Shown here in pieces: positions 1 to 8,578 of a DNA stretch of 64,000 nt. Made by a program: the position numbers and the translations under genes. Every line of letters starts with the position of its first letter. Within the stretch, counting starts at the first letter, position 1. Source of the stretch: Bacteroidota bacterium (GTDB taxonomy: Bacteria > Bacteroidota > Bacteroidia > 2-12-FULL-35-15). Location of the stretch: positions 62,001-126,000 of the forward strand of contig JADJHE010000005.1 in NCBI GenBank assembly GCA_016707685.1, written 5' to 3'. The notes below the pieces were generated by a model that was not told the DNA's origin, did not search any database, and was given only the letters and a program-made list of their open reading frames with translations.

Positions 1-1112
1 ATAAAAGGTGATTTTTCATCAAAAGGTGTATTGATGGTAGGGCCTAAATTTTCGGGCTTACTCCACATTCCTGTTACTTTATCTTTTACTGTTTTGTATA
101 AATCGACTCCTCCTCGACCTCCTTTGCGATCACTAGCAAAATACAATGTTACTCCATCCGAAGCCAAACTTGGCTGAGAATCCCAATATATAGGGTCATT
201 AATCCCTTCCACCTTTTCGATTGTTGTCCATTCTCCATTTACCAAATCGGAATGATAAATATCACAATTAACTTGATCCCCACCTTCTGATTTACAAATT
301 GTAAAATACAAATGTTTGTTATCAATACTCATGGTTGCTCCTCCTTGACCACCTTGTTTATTAAAAGGATATGGCATTCTACTTCCCTTTGTAAATTGTC
401 CTGACTTATCGCGTTTACTATAGCTAAACAACTCTATTTCCATATCGGTTGACATACCAACAATGCCATCTTTACTAACATAAGGGGATTTTCGAGTAAA
501 TAAAATTTGCTCATCATCTGCAGTTATAATAGGAAGGTATTCATCATTTGGAGTACAAACACCAGCTACTGGATTCGGATCGAATGGTACAGGATTTTTA
601 AATATTTCACCATATAGCTTCGCATACTTGTACATTTTTTTCGCTTCTGATAAAAGACCATCAAAATTTTTATCAAACTTATTTACATCATCATCTTTGA
701 AGTTCAAAAATTCTTTTAAATATTTTGCACTCTCTTCCCATTTTTCTTGTTCGTAATAACTAAAACCTAAATAATAATAAGGATTTGAATGGTACTTGGG
801 ACAGATTTCTATAACTTTCAAAAAATAAGACTCAACTGGTTTAAATGGCTTATTTTCATAAATGAGCGTACGAACACGCTCCATAGCATAGGCAAAATTA
901 GCATCTACATAATCAGGTTCCATCTTAATTGCCTGATCTAAAAAGGTCATTCGGTCGTCCTTTTTATTTTTTTTATCAATTCCTTGTTCGTAAAGCTTCT
1001 TCGCTTTTTTATTGTCAATTTCTTGACAAGGTTTTTCTCCATCTTCTTGAGCAGACAGATATGTAAGTGAAGTAACAAGAAGTACGATTAAAATGAATAG
1101 TTTTTTGTTCAT
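1..1112 (-). CDS. TPR/PD40 surface protein, cut by the window start
   Basis: An open frame runs from an ATG at 1112 off the left edge, about 370 codons without a stop. The N-terminus is a signal peptide ending in LSAQ. It is followed by a TPR-like helical region (around residues 40-160, with YYYLGFSYYEQ) and then PD40 (WD40-like propeller) repeats, recognisable as DGVTLYFASDRKGGRGG followed by DLY. In Bacteroidota this order usually continues into a carboxypeptidase-regulatory domain and a C-terminal OmpA peptidoglycan-binding domain, as in PorE-type periplasmic proteins. That end lies outside the window, so the OmpA part is inference. It lies 40 bases downstream of the polysaccharide gene at 1153 on the same strand and may share its transcript. 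A related architecture occurs at 37459-40261. Confidence 0.85.
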   Translation of the reverse strand, partial: MNKKLFILIVLLVTSLTYLSAQEDGEKPCQEIDNKKAKKLYEQGIDKKNKKDDRMTFLDQAIKMEPDYVDANFAYAMERVRTLIYENKPFKPVESYFLKVIEICPKYHSNPYYYLGFSYYEQEKWEESAKYLKEFLNFKDDDVNKFDKNFDGLLSEAKKMYKYAKLYGEIFKNPVPFDPNPVAGVCTPNDEYLPIITADDEQILFTRKSPYVSKDGIVGMSTDMEIELFSYSKRDKSGQFTKGSRMPYPFNKQGGQGGATMSIDNKHLYFTICKSEGGDQVNCDIYHSDLVNGEWTTIEKVEGINDPIYWDSQPSLASDGVTLYFASDRKGGRGGVDLYKTVKDKVTGMWSKPENLGPTINTPFDEKSPF

Positions 1113-1152
1113 GATCTACTGCTTTAAAAAGTTTGAAACAAAAATCAAACCA

Positions 1153-1902
1153 TTATAATGTATTATTAAGCAAATTACCGCTTTCAATCAATTGCTGTAA
1201 ATGGGGTTCAAACACAACCTCCTTCATTAAATTCACATGCCCCATGTGGTGACAATCAGAACCAACAAACGAAATCATCTTTTTATCAATCATCTGTTCT
1301 GCTATTTTTTTTGTAGAAATAGAATAGTATCCCGACAAAGAATTTATATTCATTTGTAGTAATACCCCTTTATCGATAAATGCATCGTATTTATCAAACT
1401 CTTTGTGCCAAAAATTATAACGCTCTGGATGCGCCAAAACAGGTTTATATCCAAGAGTTTGCATTTTAAAAATTACATGATACAAATTATCAGGGGGATT
1501 CATATAGGAGATTTCAAACAATAAATAATTTTTACCAAAAGTTAATAATTTTTCATTGTCCAATTTTCGTTCAAAATCATAATCTAAATAGTATTCTGCT
1601 GCTCCAGCCATTTCAACATTTAACAGATTATCGGCTAAAGACGACTTCACTTTTTCTAAACCACCTAGAATAGTATCGGGCGTATTTCTATAACCATCAC
1701 CCATAATGTGTGGTGTTGTAATTAGTTTTTTGTAGCCTAATGAATGTAACTGGGTTATCATATTAACACTATCGTCAACACTTTTTGAACCATCATCAAT
1801 AGCAGGTACAAGATGAGAATGCACATCGGTATTAAGTAAACCTAAATCAACAGGAATACTTAATCGTTTTGCTTTTTTTTTGAAAATAGTAAATAGTCCC
1901 AT
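1153..1902 (-). CDS. CpsB/YwqE-type PHP-domain tyrosine-protein phosphatase
   Basis: 249 residues, the usual length for the CpsB/CapC (YwqE) family of metal-dependent protein-tyrosine phosphatases, which remove phosphate from capsule-regulating tyrosine kinases. The PHP metal-binding motifs are all visible: DVHSH (residues 26-30), DDG (36-38), TPHI (63-66), E103, LAHPER (156-161) and GSDCHH (214-219). There is no signal peptide, so it should act in the cytoplasm. It is the most downstream sugar gene of the minus-strand nucleotide-sugar operon, starting 14 bases after tviC, which fits a role in controlling polysaccharide chain length or export. The partner tyrosine autokinase (Wzc type) is not in this window. 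Function follows from the family; the substrate is inferred. Confidence 0.88.
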   Translation of the reverse strand: MGLFTIFKKKAKRLSIPVDLGLLNTDVHSHLVPAIDDGSKSVDDSVNMITQLHSLGYKKLITTPHIMGDGYRNTPDTILGGLEKVKSSLADNLLNVEMAGAAEYYLDYDFERKLDNEKLLTFGKNYLLFEISYMNPPDNLYHVIFKMQTLGYKPVLAHPERYNFWHKEFDKYDAFIDKGVLLQMNINSLSGYYSISTKKIAEQMIDKKMISFVGSDCHHMGHVNLMKEVVFEPHLQQLIESGNLLNNTL

Positions 1903-1916
1903 TTAATATTTCCAAT

Positions 1917-2907
1917 TTATGATTTATAATTTTTCGAAAACCAATCCAAGGTCTGTTTCAACCCTTCTTCAATTTTAACCATTGGCTTATACTCAATAAC
2001 ATTTTGTGCTTTACTTATATCTGCTAATGAATCACGAACATCACCTGCCCGCTCAGCTCTATAGGTTTGTTTAACAGTGCTACCTATTATCTTTTTAATA
2101 ATTTCAATTAACTGATTAAGCGTTACACGTTCACCAACAGCAATATTAAACACATCACCTTGAGTATTTATATTTTCAGCAAACATTGCTTTAATATTTC
2201 CTTGAACAGCATTTTCTACAAAAGTAAAATCACGTGTTTGTTCTCCATCACCATTAATAGCAGGAGCAACATTATTAATAAGAGCATTTATAAATAATGG
2301 TATTGCCGCAGCATACCTCCTTGAGGATTTTGTCGTGGTCCAAAATATTAAAGTAGCGCAAACCAATCACTTCCATATTGTATGTTTTTGCAAATATTTC
2401 ACCATACAATTCGTTTGTCATTTTTGATACCGCATAAGGCGACAATTGTTTGCCGATTTGGTTTTCAACTTTTGGCAAAACTTTGCTATCTCCATAAACT
2501 GAGGAAGAGCTAGCATACACAACACGTTTCACTTTTGCATCACGTGCAGCAATAAGCACATTAATAAAACCGGTAGCATTAACATTGTGTGTAGCAATCG
2601 GATTTTGAATAGAACGTGGTACTGAACCTAGGGCTGCCTCATGAAAAAGATAATCGACTCCAACACATGCTTTAGCACAATCATCTAACACACAAATATC
2701 TCCTTTAATAAATTCGAAATTCGGAAGCACTATGTATGGCTTAATGTTTTCTTCAAACCCTGTAGCCAAATTATCAAGTACAATTACTTTTTTAGCATTG
2801 TACTTTAATAAGTACTCCACCAAATTCGAACCTATAAACCCAGCACCACCTGTAACCAAAAAGGTTTTATTCGAAATATCAACTGTATGAAAGGGACTTG
2901 TATACAT
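1917..2907 (-). CDS. tviC: UDP-N-acetylglucosamine (or GlcNAcA) C4-epimerase, TviC/WbpP type, frameshifted
   Basis: Extended SDR sugar epimerase. The N-terminal half (from the ATG at 2907) has the Rossmann motif TGGAGFIGS and the catalytic segments SSSSVYGD and YAVSK. HEAALGSVPRS and LSPYAVSK are typical of WbpP/TviC epimerases, which act on UDP-GlcNAc or UDP-GlcNAcA. The C-terminal half (INGDGEQTRDF onward, ending at 1917) is in another frame. Two one-base losses near 2326-2345 restore a continuous GLRYFNIFGPRQNP...YAAAIP segment and a protein of about 330 residues. Together with the TviB-like dehydrogenase at 4046 it would form the TviB/TviC route to UDP-GalNAcA. The breaks sit in short T and G runs and are probably sequencing errors. 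Confidence 0.82.
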
Positions 2908-2911
2908 ATTG

Positions 2912-2970
2912 GTTTAATGTTTATTATTATTGAGCACAGCGAAACATCCTGTCACTTAACAACATTAAAC
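2912..2970. repeat. Imperfect intergenic hairpin between rfbB and tviC
   Basis: GTTTAATGTT at 2912-2921 is perfectly complementary to AACATTAAAC at 2961-2970. The arms enclose about 39 bases and fill the whole gap between the rfbB stop and the tviC start. The loop contains a GAGCACAGCGAAACATC segment of a kind that recurs in Bacteroidota intergenic DNA. It may be an intercistronic RNA structure; there is no T-run, so it is not a clear terminator. Confidence 0.35.
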
Positions 2971-4022
2971 TATCTTTTTGTGTATTGTTCTTCGTAATAC
3001 TTTTTATAATCGCCAGAGGTAACATTTGTTAACCATTCTTCATTTGTCAAATACCATTCAACCGTTTTTTCCAATCCTTCTTCAAATTGTAAGGATGGAA
3101 CCCAGCCCAATTCTTTTTGTAATTTAGTAGAGTCGATGGCATAACGTAAATCATGTCCAGCTCTATCCTTTACAAACGTAATTAGCTTTTCAGATTCACC
3201 CTCTGCACGATTTAATTTCTTGTCCATTATTTTACACAATACATGAATTAAATCGATATTGGTCCATTCATTATGTCCACCAATATTATACGTTGTACCC
3301 ATTTTAGCATTGTGAAAAATGACATCAATTGCCCTTGCATGATCTTCTACCCATAACCAATCACGAATATTTTCACCCTTTCCATAAATTGGAATAGGCT
3401 TATTGTTTTTAATATTATGGATGGATAATGGAATTAATTTTTCTGGAAAATGATGACTACCATAATTGTTTGAACAATTCGAAATCACTACATCCATTCC
3501 ATATGTATCATGGTATGCTCTTACAAAATGGTCTGAACTTGCTTTTGAAGCAGAGTATGGACTATGTGGATCGTATGCAGTTGTTTCTGTAAACAATCCT
3601 GTTTCACCTAAAGTCCCATATACTTCATCCGTAGAAACATGGTAAAATCGATGTGCTGAAAAATTTTCTTTCCATTCACTGCGAGCCGCATTCAATAAGT
3701 TAACTGTCCCTATTACATTGGTCATCACAAATTCTAATGGATTAGAAATACTTCTATCAACATGGCTTTCTGCTGCTAGATGAATTACGGAATCAAATTT
3801 ATGTTCAGCAAAGAGCTTATTTATAAAATCAGCATCAACAATATCCCCTTTAACAAATGAATAATTTGATTTTGATTCTACATCTTTTAAATTCGCAAGA
3901 TTACCCGCATACGTTAACTTATCTAGGTTCACTATTTGATAATTCGGATATTTATTTACAAATAAGCGAACAACATGAGAACCTATAAAACCTGCACCAC
4001 CTGTGATTAATATTTTTTTCAT
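2970..4022 (-). CDS. rfbB: dTDP-glucose 4,6-dehydratase
   Basis: 350 residues, standard RfbB/RmlB length. It converts dTDP-glucose to dTDP-4-keto-6-deoxyglucose in the cytoplasm using bound NAD. The NAD-binding motif GGAGFIGS (8-15), the catalytic STDEVYG with T131-D132-E133, and Y156-SAS-K160 are all present, as is HLAAESHVDRS. RmlA, RmlC and RmlD are absent here. The obvious users of its product are the FdtA-like ketoisomerase (47319) and FdtB-like aminotransferase (46228) in the other polysaccharide block, 43 kb away, so the pathway is divided between the two operons. It lies between tviB and tviC. Confidence 0.95.
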   Translation of the reverse strand: MKKILITGGAGFIGSHVVRLFVNKYPNYQIVNLDKLTYAGNLANLKDVESKSNYSFVKGDIVDADFINKLFAEHKFDSVIHLAAESHVDRSISNPLEFVMTNVIGTVNLLNAARSEWKENFSAHRFYHVSTDEVYGTLGETGLFTETTAYDPHSPYSASKASSDHFVRAYHDTYGMDVVISNCSNNYGSHHFPEKLIPLSIHNIKNNKPIPIYGKGENIRDWLWVEDHARAIDVIFHNAKMGTTYNIGGHNEWTNIDLIHVLCKIMDKKLNRAEGESEKLITFVKDRAGHDLRYAIDSTKLQKELGWVPSLQFEEGLEKTVEWYLTNEEWLTNVTSGDYKKYYEEQYTKR

Positions 4023-4045
4023 CTATCTTTTTATTTTTTATCTAA

Positions 4046-5335
4046 TTAAAGACTCCAATACGTTAAGTTTTTAATTTTTCCTTTGTAAATACCTTTAATA
4101 TCAGTCAATATTCCTCCATCAGAAAGAATTGATTTAAAATATGTTTCATCCAATGCAACATATTCTTTATGATTTACTGCAACAACAACAGCATCATATC
4201 CTTTGCTAACTGTTTTTACTAATTCAAAACCATATTCATGTTTTAATTCATCCGAATCCGCATGAGGATCAACAACATCTACCTGTACTCCAAATGATTT
4301 AAACTCTTTGATTACATCAGAAACTTTTGAATTCCGAACATCGCTTACATTTTCTTTGAATGTAGCTCCCATAACCAAAACACGTGATTCTGTCAAATTC
4401 TTTTTAGCTGCAATAATTTTTTTAACCGTTTGTTTTGCTACATAAAAACCCATTGAATCGTTCACATAACGACCAGAATTAATAACACGTGCATGGTATC
4501 CCAACTCTTCGGCTTTGTATGTTAAGTAATATGGATCAACACCGATGCAATGTCCACCAACCAAACCTGGAGAGAATTTCAAGAAATTCCATTTTGTACC
4601 CGCTGCTTCTAATACATCAAATGTGTTTATACCAATACGGCTAAAAATAATGGACAACTCATTCATTAATGCAATGTTCACATCGCGTTGTGTGTTTTCA
4701 ATAATCTTTGCAGCCTCAGCAACTTTTATAGAAGAAGCTTTGTGAACACCAGGTTCAACAATGATTTTATATGTTTCCGCAATCACTTCTAAAGACTCGT
4801 CATCACAACCAGAAACTACTTTTAAAATTTTAGTAATGGTATGCTCTTTATCGCCTGGATTAATTCGCTCAGGAGAATAACCAACTTTAAAATCTGATTT
4901 GAATTTTAAACCCGAAACCTCTTCCAAAACTGGAATACAATCCTCTTCGGTACAGCCAGGATAAACAGTTGATTCGTAAACAACATAATCTCCTTTTTTC
5001 AATGCTTTACCAACAGAACGAGAAGCTCCTAATAAAGGCTTTAAATCGGGCAAATTATGCTCATCGATAGGAGTTGGCACAGCTACAATAAAGAAGTTCG
5101 CTTGTTTCAAAACATCAATTGATGCGGTAAACTCGATATCACAGCCTTCAAAATCTTTCGATTCTAATTCTTGTGATGGATCGATGTTGTTTTGCATCAT
5201 CTTCACTCGTTCTTCATTGATGTCAAATCCAATCACTTTTACTTTTTTAGCAAATGCTAATGCTATTGGCAAACCAACATAGCCTAATCCAATTACGGCA
5301 ATTTTGGCTTCTTTGTTTTTAATTTTATTTATCAT
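4046..5335 (-). CDS. tviB: UDP-N-acetyl-D-glucosamine/galactosamine 6-dehydrogenase, TviB/WbpO type
   Basis: 429-residue nucleotide-sugar dehydrogenase performing the two-step NAD-dependent oxidation of C6 to a carboxylate. It shows GLGYVG (16-21), VPTPID, STVYPGC, YSPERINPGD, the active-site EAAK lysine (210) and the nucleophilic cysteine C263 in GGHCIGVDPYY. YSPERINPGD and GGHCIGVDPYYL distinguish the TviB/WbpO/WbpA branch from the Ugd branch at 8579. Its product, UDP-GlcNAcA or UDP-GalNAcA, can feed both the TviC epimerase and the WlbA-WbpE-WbpD route encoded alongside. Which HexNAc it prefers cannot be decided from sequence by eye. Confidence 0.9.
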   Translation of the reverse strand: MINKIKNKEAKIAVIGLGYVGLPIALAFAKKVKVIGFDINEERVKMMQNNIDPSQELESKDFEGCDIEFTASIDVLKQANFFIVAVPTPIDEHNLPDLKPLLGASRSVGKALKKGDYVVYESTVYPGCTEEDCIPVLEEVSGLKFKSDFKVGYSPERINPGDKEHTITKILKVVSGCDDESLEVIAETYKIIVEPGVHKASSIKVAEAAKIIENTQRDVNIALMNELSIIFSRIGINTFDVLEAAGTKWNFLKFSPGLVGGHCIGVDPYYLTYKAEELGYHARVINSGRYVNDSMGFYVAKQTVKKIIAAKKNLTESRVLVMGATFKENVSDVRNSKVSDVIKEFKSFGVQVDVVDPHADSDELKHEYGFELVKTVSKGYDAVVVAVNHKEYVALDETYFKSILSDGGILTDIKGIYKGKIKNLTYWSL

Positions 5336-5380
5336 ACTTATACCTCTTCGTAATTCGTTTGTTTTAATCTTTAGTATATT

Positions 5381-6404
5381 TTAATTTTTTCTTCCTTCTT
5401 TTCGTAATGAATAAATTCTTTCTATAATATCTACAACTTTTAGTCCTTCCATTGCATTTGTTGTAATCGTTGTTCTACCTTTTAAAGTATCAATTACATT
5501 TGAAATTATTTGTGGATGGTTGTTTGCAGAGCCTTTATATGCTCCATAATCATTTGCTTCGTTTGTTGCAGCCAATTCAGGAAGTACATAGTCTTTTATA
5601 TTACAATACTCTACTTTATCCATGTATTGCCCTCCTACTTTCACGCTTCCTTGGCTTCCAATTATTGTAATACTACTTTCTAAATTTGAATTCCATACAG
5701 CAGTTGAATAGTTAATACTTCCCATTCCACCGTTTACGAAGTTGAAATTAACAAAACCACTATCTTCAAATTCTGTTAGTGATGAATGGTTAAAGTCATT
5801 AAACTTTGCTTGAATTTCATTAACATCGCCAAAAATCCAATACAACAAATCAATCCAATGGGAAAATTGCGTGTACAATGTACCCCCATCTAATTCCTGA
5901 GTACCTTTCCAACCACCTTTTTTATAGTAACGTTCATCACGATTCCAATAACAATTCAATTGGACCATGTACACTTCGCCAATAATTTTTTCTTCAACAA
6001 TTTTTTTCAACCAAACCGATGGAGGAGAAAAACGATTTTGCATCACACAAAACATTTTTATTCTTTTGTAATGCTTTAAAAATCATGGATTCACAATCCA
6101 ATTTTGATAACGCCATTGGTTTTTCAACCACAATGTGCTTAGCTGCTTCTAATGCAATTAATGAATGTTTGGCATGTAAGCCATTCGGAGTACAAATATT
6201 AACAACCTCAATGTCAGAATGTGCAGCTAGCATCTCTTCTGGTGAATTATAAAAAGGAACAGTTAAATCATTTAATGCAAGATTTTCTTTTGAATCAACA
6301 TCGCAAACAGCTATTAGTTCTGATTCAGAATTTCTTCTAATCATTTCAGCATGTCGTTTTCCGATATGTCCTTGACCTATTACTGCAAATTTTATTTTAT
6401 TCAT
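5381..6404 (-). CDS. wlbA: UDP-GlcNAcA 3-dehydrogenase (WlbA/WbpB, Gfo/Idh/MocA family), frameshifted
   Basis: The N-terminal part (from the ATG at 6404) has the Rossmann motif GQGHIGKRH and the family motif EKPMA. The C-terminal part has the Gfo/Idh/MocA catalytic domain, including GGTLYTQFSHWIDLLYW with the conserved histidine. The two parts overlap in different frames. One extra T in the TTTT run at about 6050-6055 gives KNVFCVMQNRFSPPS and a continuous protein of about 340 residues. WlbA/WbpB oxidises C3 of UDP-GlcNAcA as the first step towards UDP-GlcNAc3NAcA. The assignment rests on the flanking wbpD-like and wbpE-like genes, which encode the next two steps. Confidence 0.82.
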
Positions 6405-6425
6405 AATTTGAACTTAAACTACTAA

Positions 6426-7004
6426 TTAACCTATTTTACTTACTCTTCCATTCTCTAATTTATATCGATCCTTGCTTTCGGGACAAATTGCAACACCTTC
6501 TTTATCGAAACTTAATCGATGTCCGTATTCACTAATCCAGCCCATTTGCTTAGCAGGATTACCTACCCATAATGAATAAGGTTGAACATTTTTTGTGACA
6601 ACTGCACCCGCACCAATAAATGCATATTCCCCAATATCATGTCCACAAACAATGGTCGCATTTGCTCCTATTGAAGCCCCTTTACCTACATGTGTTTTTG
6701 CATACTCATTTTTACGATTAATAGCACTACGAGGATTAATAACATTTGTAAACACCATTGATGGTCCTAAAAAAACATCATCATCACATATAACACCCGT
6801 ATAAATAGAAACATTGTTTTGAATCTTCACATTTTTTCCTAAAACTACTTCGGGAGAAATCACAACATTTTGACCTATGTTACAATTTTCGCCAATAATA
6901 CAATTTGGCATAATGTGCGAAAAGTGCCAAATTTTAACTCCGTTGGCAATTTTACAGCCTTCATCAATAACAGCAGTTGGATGTGCAAAAAATGCTTGAC
7001 TCAT
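6426..7004 (-). CDS. wbpD: UDP-GlcNAc3NA N-acetyltransferase, WbpD/WlbB type
   Basis: 192 residues of left-handed beta-helix hexapeptide repeats (for example IGENCNIGQNVVIS and IGANATIVCGHDIGEYAFIGAGAVVTKNV in short segments), the usual size for WbpD/WlbB. The N-terminal FFAHPTAVIDEGCKIANG and the stretch FTNVINPRSAINRK with NEY are typical of this branch. It would transfer acetyl from acetyl-CoA to the 3-amino group of UDP-2-acetamido-3-amino-glucuronate. Only 2 bases separate it from the upstream uxs gene, so translation is probably coupled. A general sugar acetyltransferase is the alternative, but the wlbA and wbpE neighbours favour WbpD. Confidence 0.87.
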   Translation of the reverse strand: MSQAFFAHPTAVIDEGCKIANGVKIWHFSHIMPNCIIGENCNIGQNVVISPEVVLGKNVKIQNNVSIYTGVICDDDVFLGPSMVFTNVINPRSAINRKNEYAKTHVGKGASIGANATIVCGHDIGEYAFIGAGAVVTKNVQPYSLWVGNPAKQMGWISEYGHRLSFDKEGVAICPESKDRYKLENGRVSKIG

Positions 7005-7006
7005 AA

Positions 7007-7984
7007 TTAATTAAATTGTCTGTGTTCTGTTTTATTCAACTCGTCTTTTGATAACGATTTGAAATACTCATAGGTTATTTTTAACCCTTCTGCTCTACCA
7101 ACCTTTGGCTCCCAGCCTAATATTTCTTTTGCTTTTGTAATGTCTGGCTTACGTTGCTTCGGATCATCTTGTGGCAATGGTTTCGAAATCAATTTCTGAG
7201 TAGTACCTGTTAATTTGATAATCTCTTCGCCAAATTCTTTGATTGATATTTCACTTGGGTTACCAACATTAACAGGATAAACATAATCACTCATCAATAA
7301 ACGATAAATACCTTCCACTAGATCATCCACATAACAAAACGAACGTGTTTGTGAACCATCACCAAACATGGTTAAATCTTCACCACGCAATGCTTGTCCA
7401 ATAAAAGCAGGCAATACTCGTCCATCATTCAATCGCATACGTGGACCATAAGTATTAAAAATTCGAATAATTCGTGTTTCTACACCATGATAGGTATGAT
7501 AAGCCATTGTCATTGCTTCCATAAAACGTTTTGCTTCATCATAACAACCACGTGGACCAACAGGATTTACATTTCCCCAATATTCTTCTGTTTGCGGATG
7601 AACCAACGGATCTCCATACACTTCAGATGTTGAAGCCACCAATATTCTAGCTTTTTTAACTCTTGCAAGTCCTAACAAATTATGTGTTCCTAATGAACTT
7701 ACTTTTAAGGTTTGAATAGGGATTTTCAGATAATCGATTGGTGATGCAGGTGATGCAAAATGCAAAATGTAATCTAGCTCGCCAGGAACAAACACAAATT
7801 TTGAAACATCATGATGATAAAATTCAAAATTTTCAAGCTTCATCAAATGTTCAATATTTTTCAAATCACCTGTTATCAAATTATCCATTGCGATAACATG
7901 ATATCCTTCTTTGATAAATCGATCACACAAGTGGGAACCTAAAAAGCCTGCAGCACCTGTTATTAATATACGTTTTCTTGACAC
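7007..7984 (-). CDS. uxs: UDP-glucuronate decarboxylase (UDP-xylose synthase)
   Basis: 325-residue extended SDR. It decarboxylates UDP-glucuronate to UDP-xylose using tightly bound NAD. It shows TGAAGFLGSH (9-18), the UXS signature HFASPASPIDY, STSEVYGDP (catalytic T119 and E121), Y148-DEA-K152, and the FNTYGPRM / DGRVLPAFI segments characteristic of UXS. The supplier of UDP-glucuronate, Ugd, is two genes upstream at 8579. UDP-xylose is a less common precursor for a bacterial surface glycan and suggests a xylose-containing polymer. The gene sits 4 bases downstream of the unknown secreted-protein gene at 7989. Confidence 0.92.
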   Translation of the reverse strand: MSRKRILITGAAGFLGSHLCDRFIKEGYHVIAMDNLITGDLKNIEHLMKLENFEFYHHDVSKFVFVPGELDYILHFASPASPIDYLKIPIQTLKVSSLGTHNLLGLARVKKARILVASTSEVYGDPLVHPQTEEYWGNVNPVGPRGCYDEAKRFMEAMTMAYHTYHGVETRIIRIFNTYGPRMRLNDGRVLPAFIGQALRGEDLTMFGDGSQTRSFCYVDDLVEGIYRLLMSDYVYPVNVGNPSEISIKEFGEEIIKLTGTTQKLISKPLPQDDPKQRKPDITKAKEILGWEPKVGRAEGLKITYEYFKSLSKDELNKTEHRQFN

Positions 7985-7988
7985 GAGA

Positions 7989-8570
7989 TTATTTTATTTC
8001 AGTTAATTCATATTTGCTAATCGCAGAAACTTTAACAATGATAGGGTAATCAGGATTGTCTAAAATCCACATCTCATCGCCAAAAGTTCCCCAAGTAACG
8101 TTGAGTGTATTTACAATTGTTTTTTTTCCGTTAATGATAATGTACATCGGCTGCTCGCTTTTCAAAGTCATGTCATCTGCTTTAATTCGCATCCAACACG
8201 AATTTTTGTTTTTATTACTTTTGATATCATTATACATTTTTTTGCTAACAATAAAACCTGGCAACACATCACTCAATTCATCATCATTCGAATTAATCGG
8301 AAATGAGAATATAATATTTATTGCACTTTCCAATGCAGCTTTTAGAATTAAAAAAGTTCCTTTGTCATCGTATTTATTTTTCTTGTTCCAAGAAATTTTC
8401 ATTGGAGATGCCAAAGATGTTAAGGTAACAGTTTGATCAACTGGACCATCGTATTCATTTATTTTATAAAGCAGGGTTTGTCCTTCTTTAATTTTCACAG
8501 TTTCTTGAGCTGATGCCATTGCAGCAATTACTACTATGAATGCTGTAAGAATAACTTTTATACGTTTCAT
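7989..8570 (-). CDS. Unknown secreted protein inside the nucleotide-sugar operon
   Basis: 193 residues that I do not recognise. A clean signal peptide (about residues 1-21, ending AMASAQ) precedes a predominantly beta, lysine-rich mature protein with no cysteine pair or catalytic motif that I can identify. It lies between ugd and uxs with gaps of only 8 and 4 bases, so it is almost certainly co-transcribed. Yet it is exported, while both neighbours are cytoplasmic sugar-nucleotide enzymes. Possible roles are a periplasmic accessory of glycan assembly or a passenger gene. No frameshift is visible. Function unknown. Confidence 0.75.
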   Translation of the reverse strand: MKRIKVILTAFIVVIAAMASAQETVKIKEGQTLLYKINEYDGPVDQTVTLTSLASPMKISWNKKNKYDDKGTFLILKAALESAINIIFSFPINSNDDELSDVLPGFIVSKKMYNDIKSNKNKNSCWMRIKADDMTLKSEQPMYIIINGKKTIVNTLNVTWGTFGDEMWILDNPDYPIIVKVSAISKYELTEIK

Positions 8571-8578
8571 ATTTCTAA

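Noticed and set aside
4545..4745. Plus-strand open frame opposite tviB
   Set aside because: A 66-codon shadow of a strongly conserved gene on the other strand; no start context or family resemblance. The same applies to other short antisense frames throughout.
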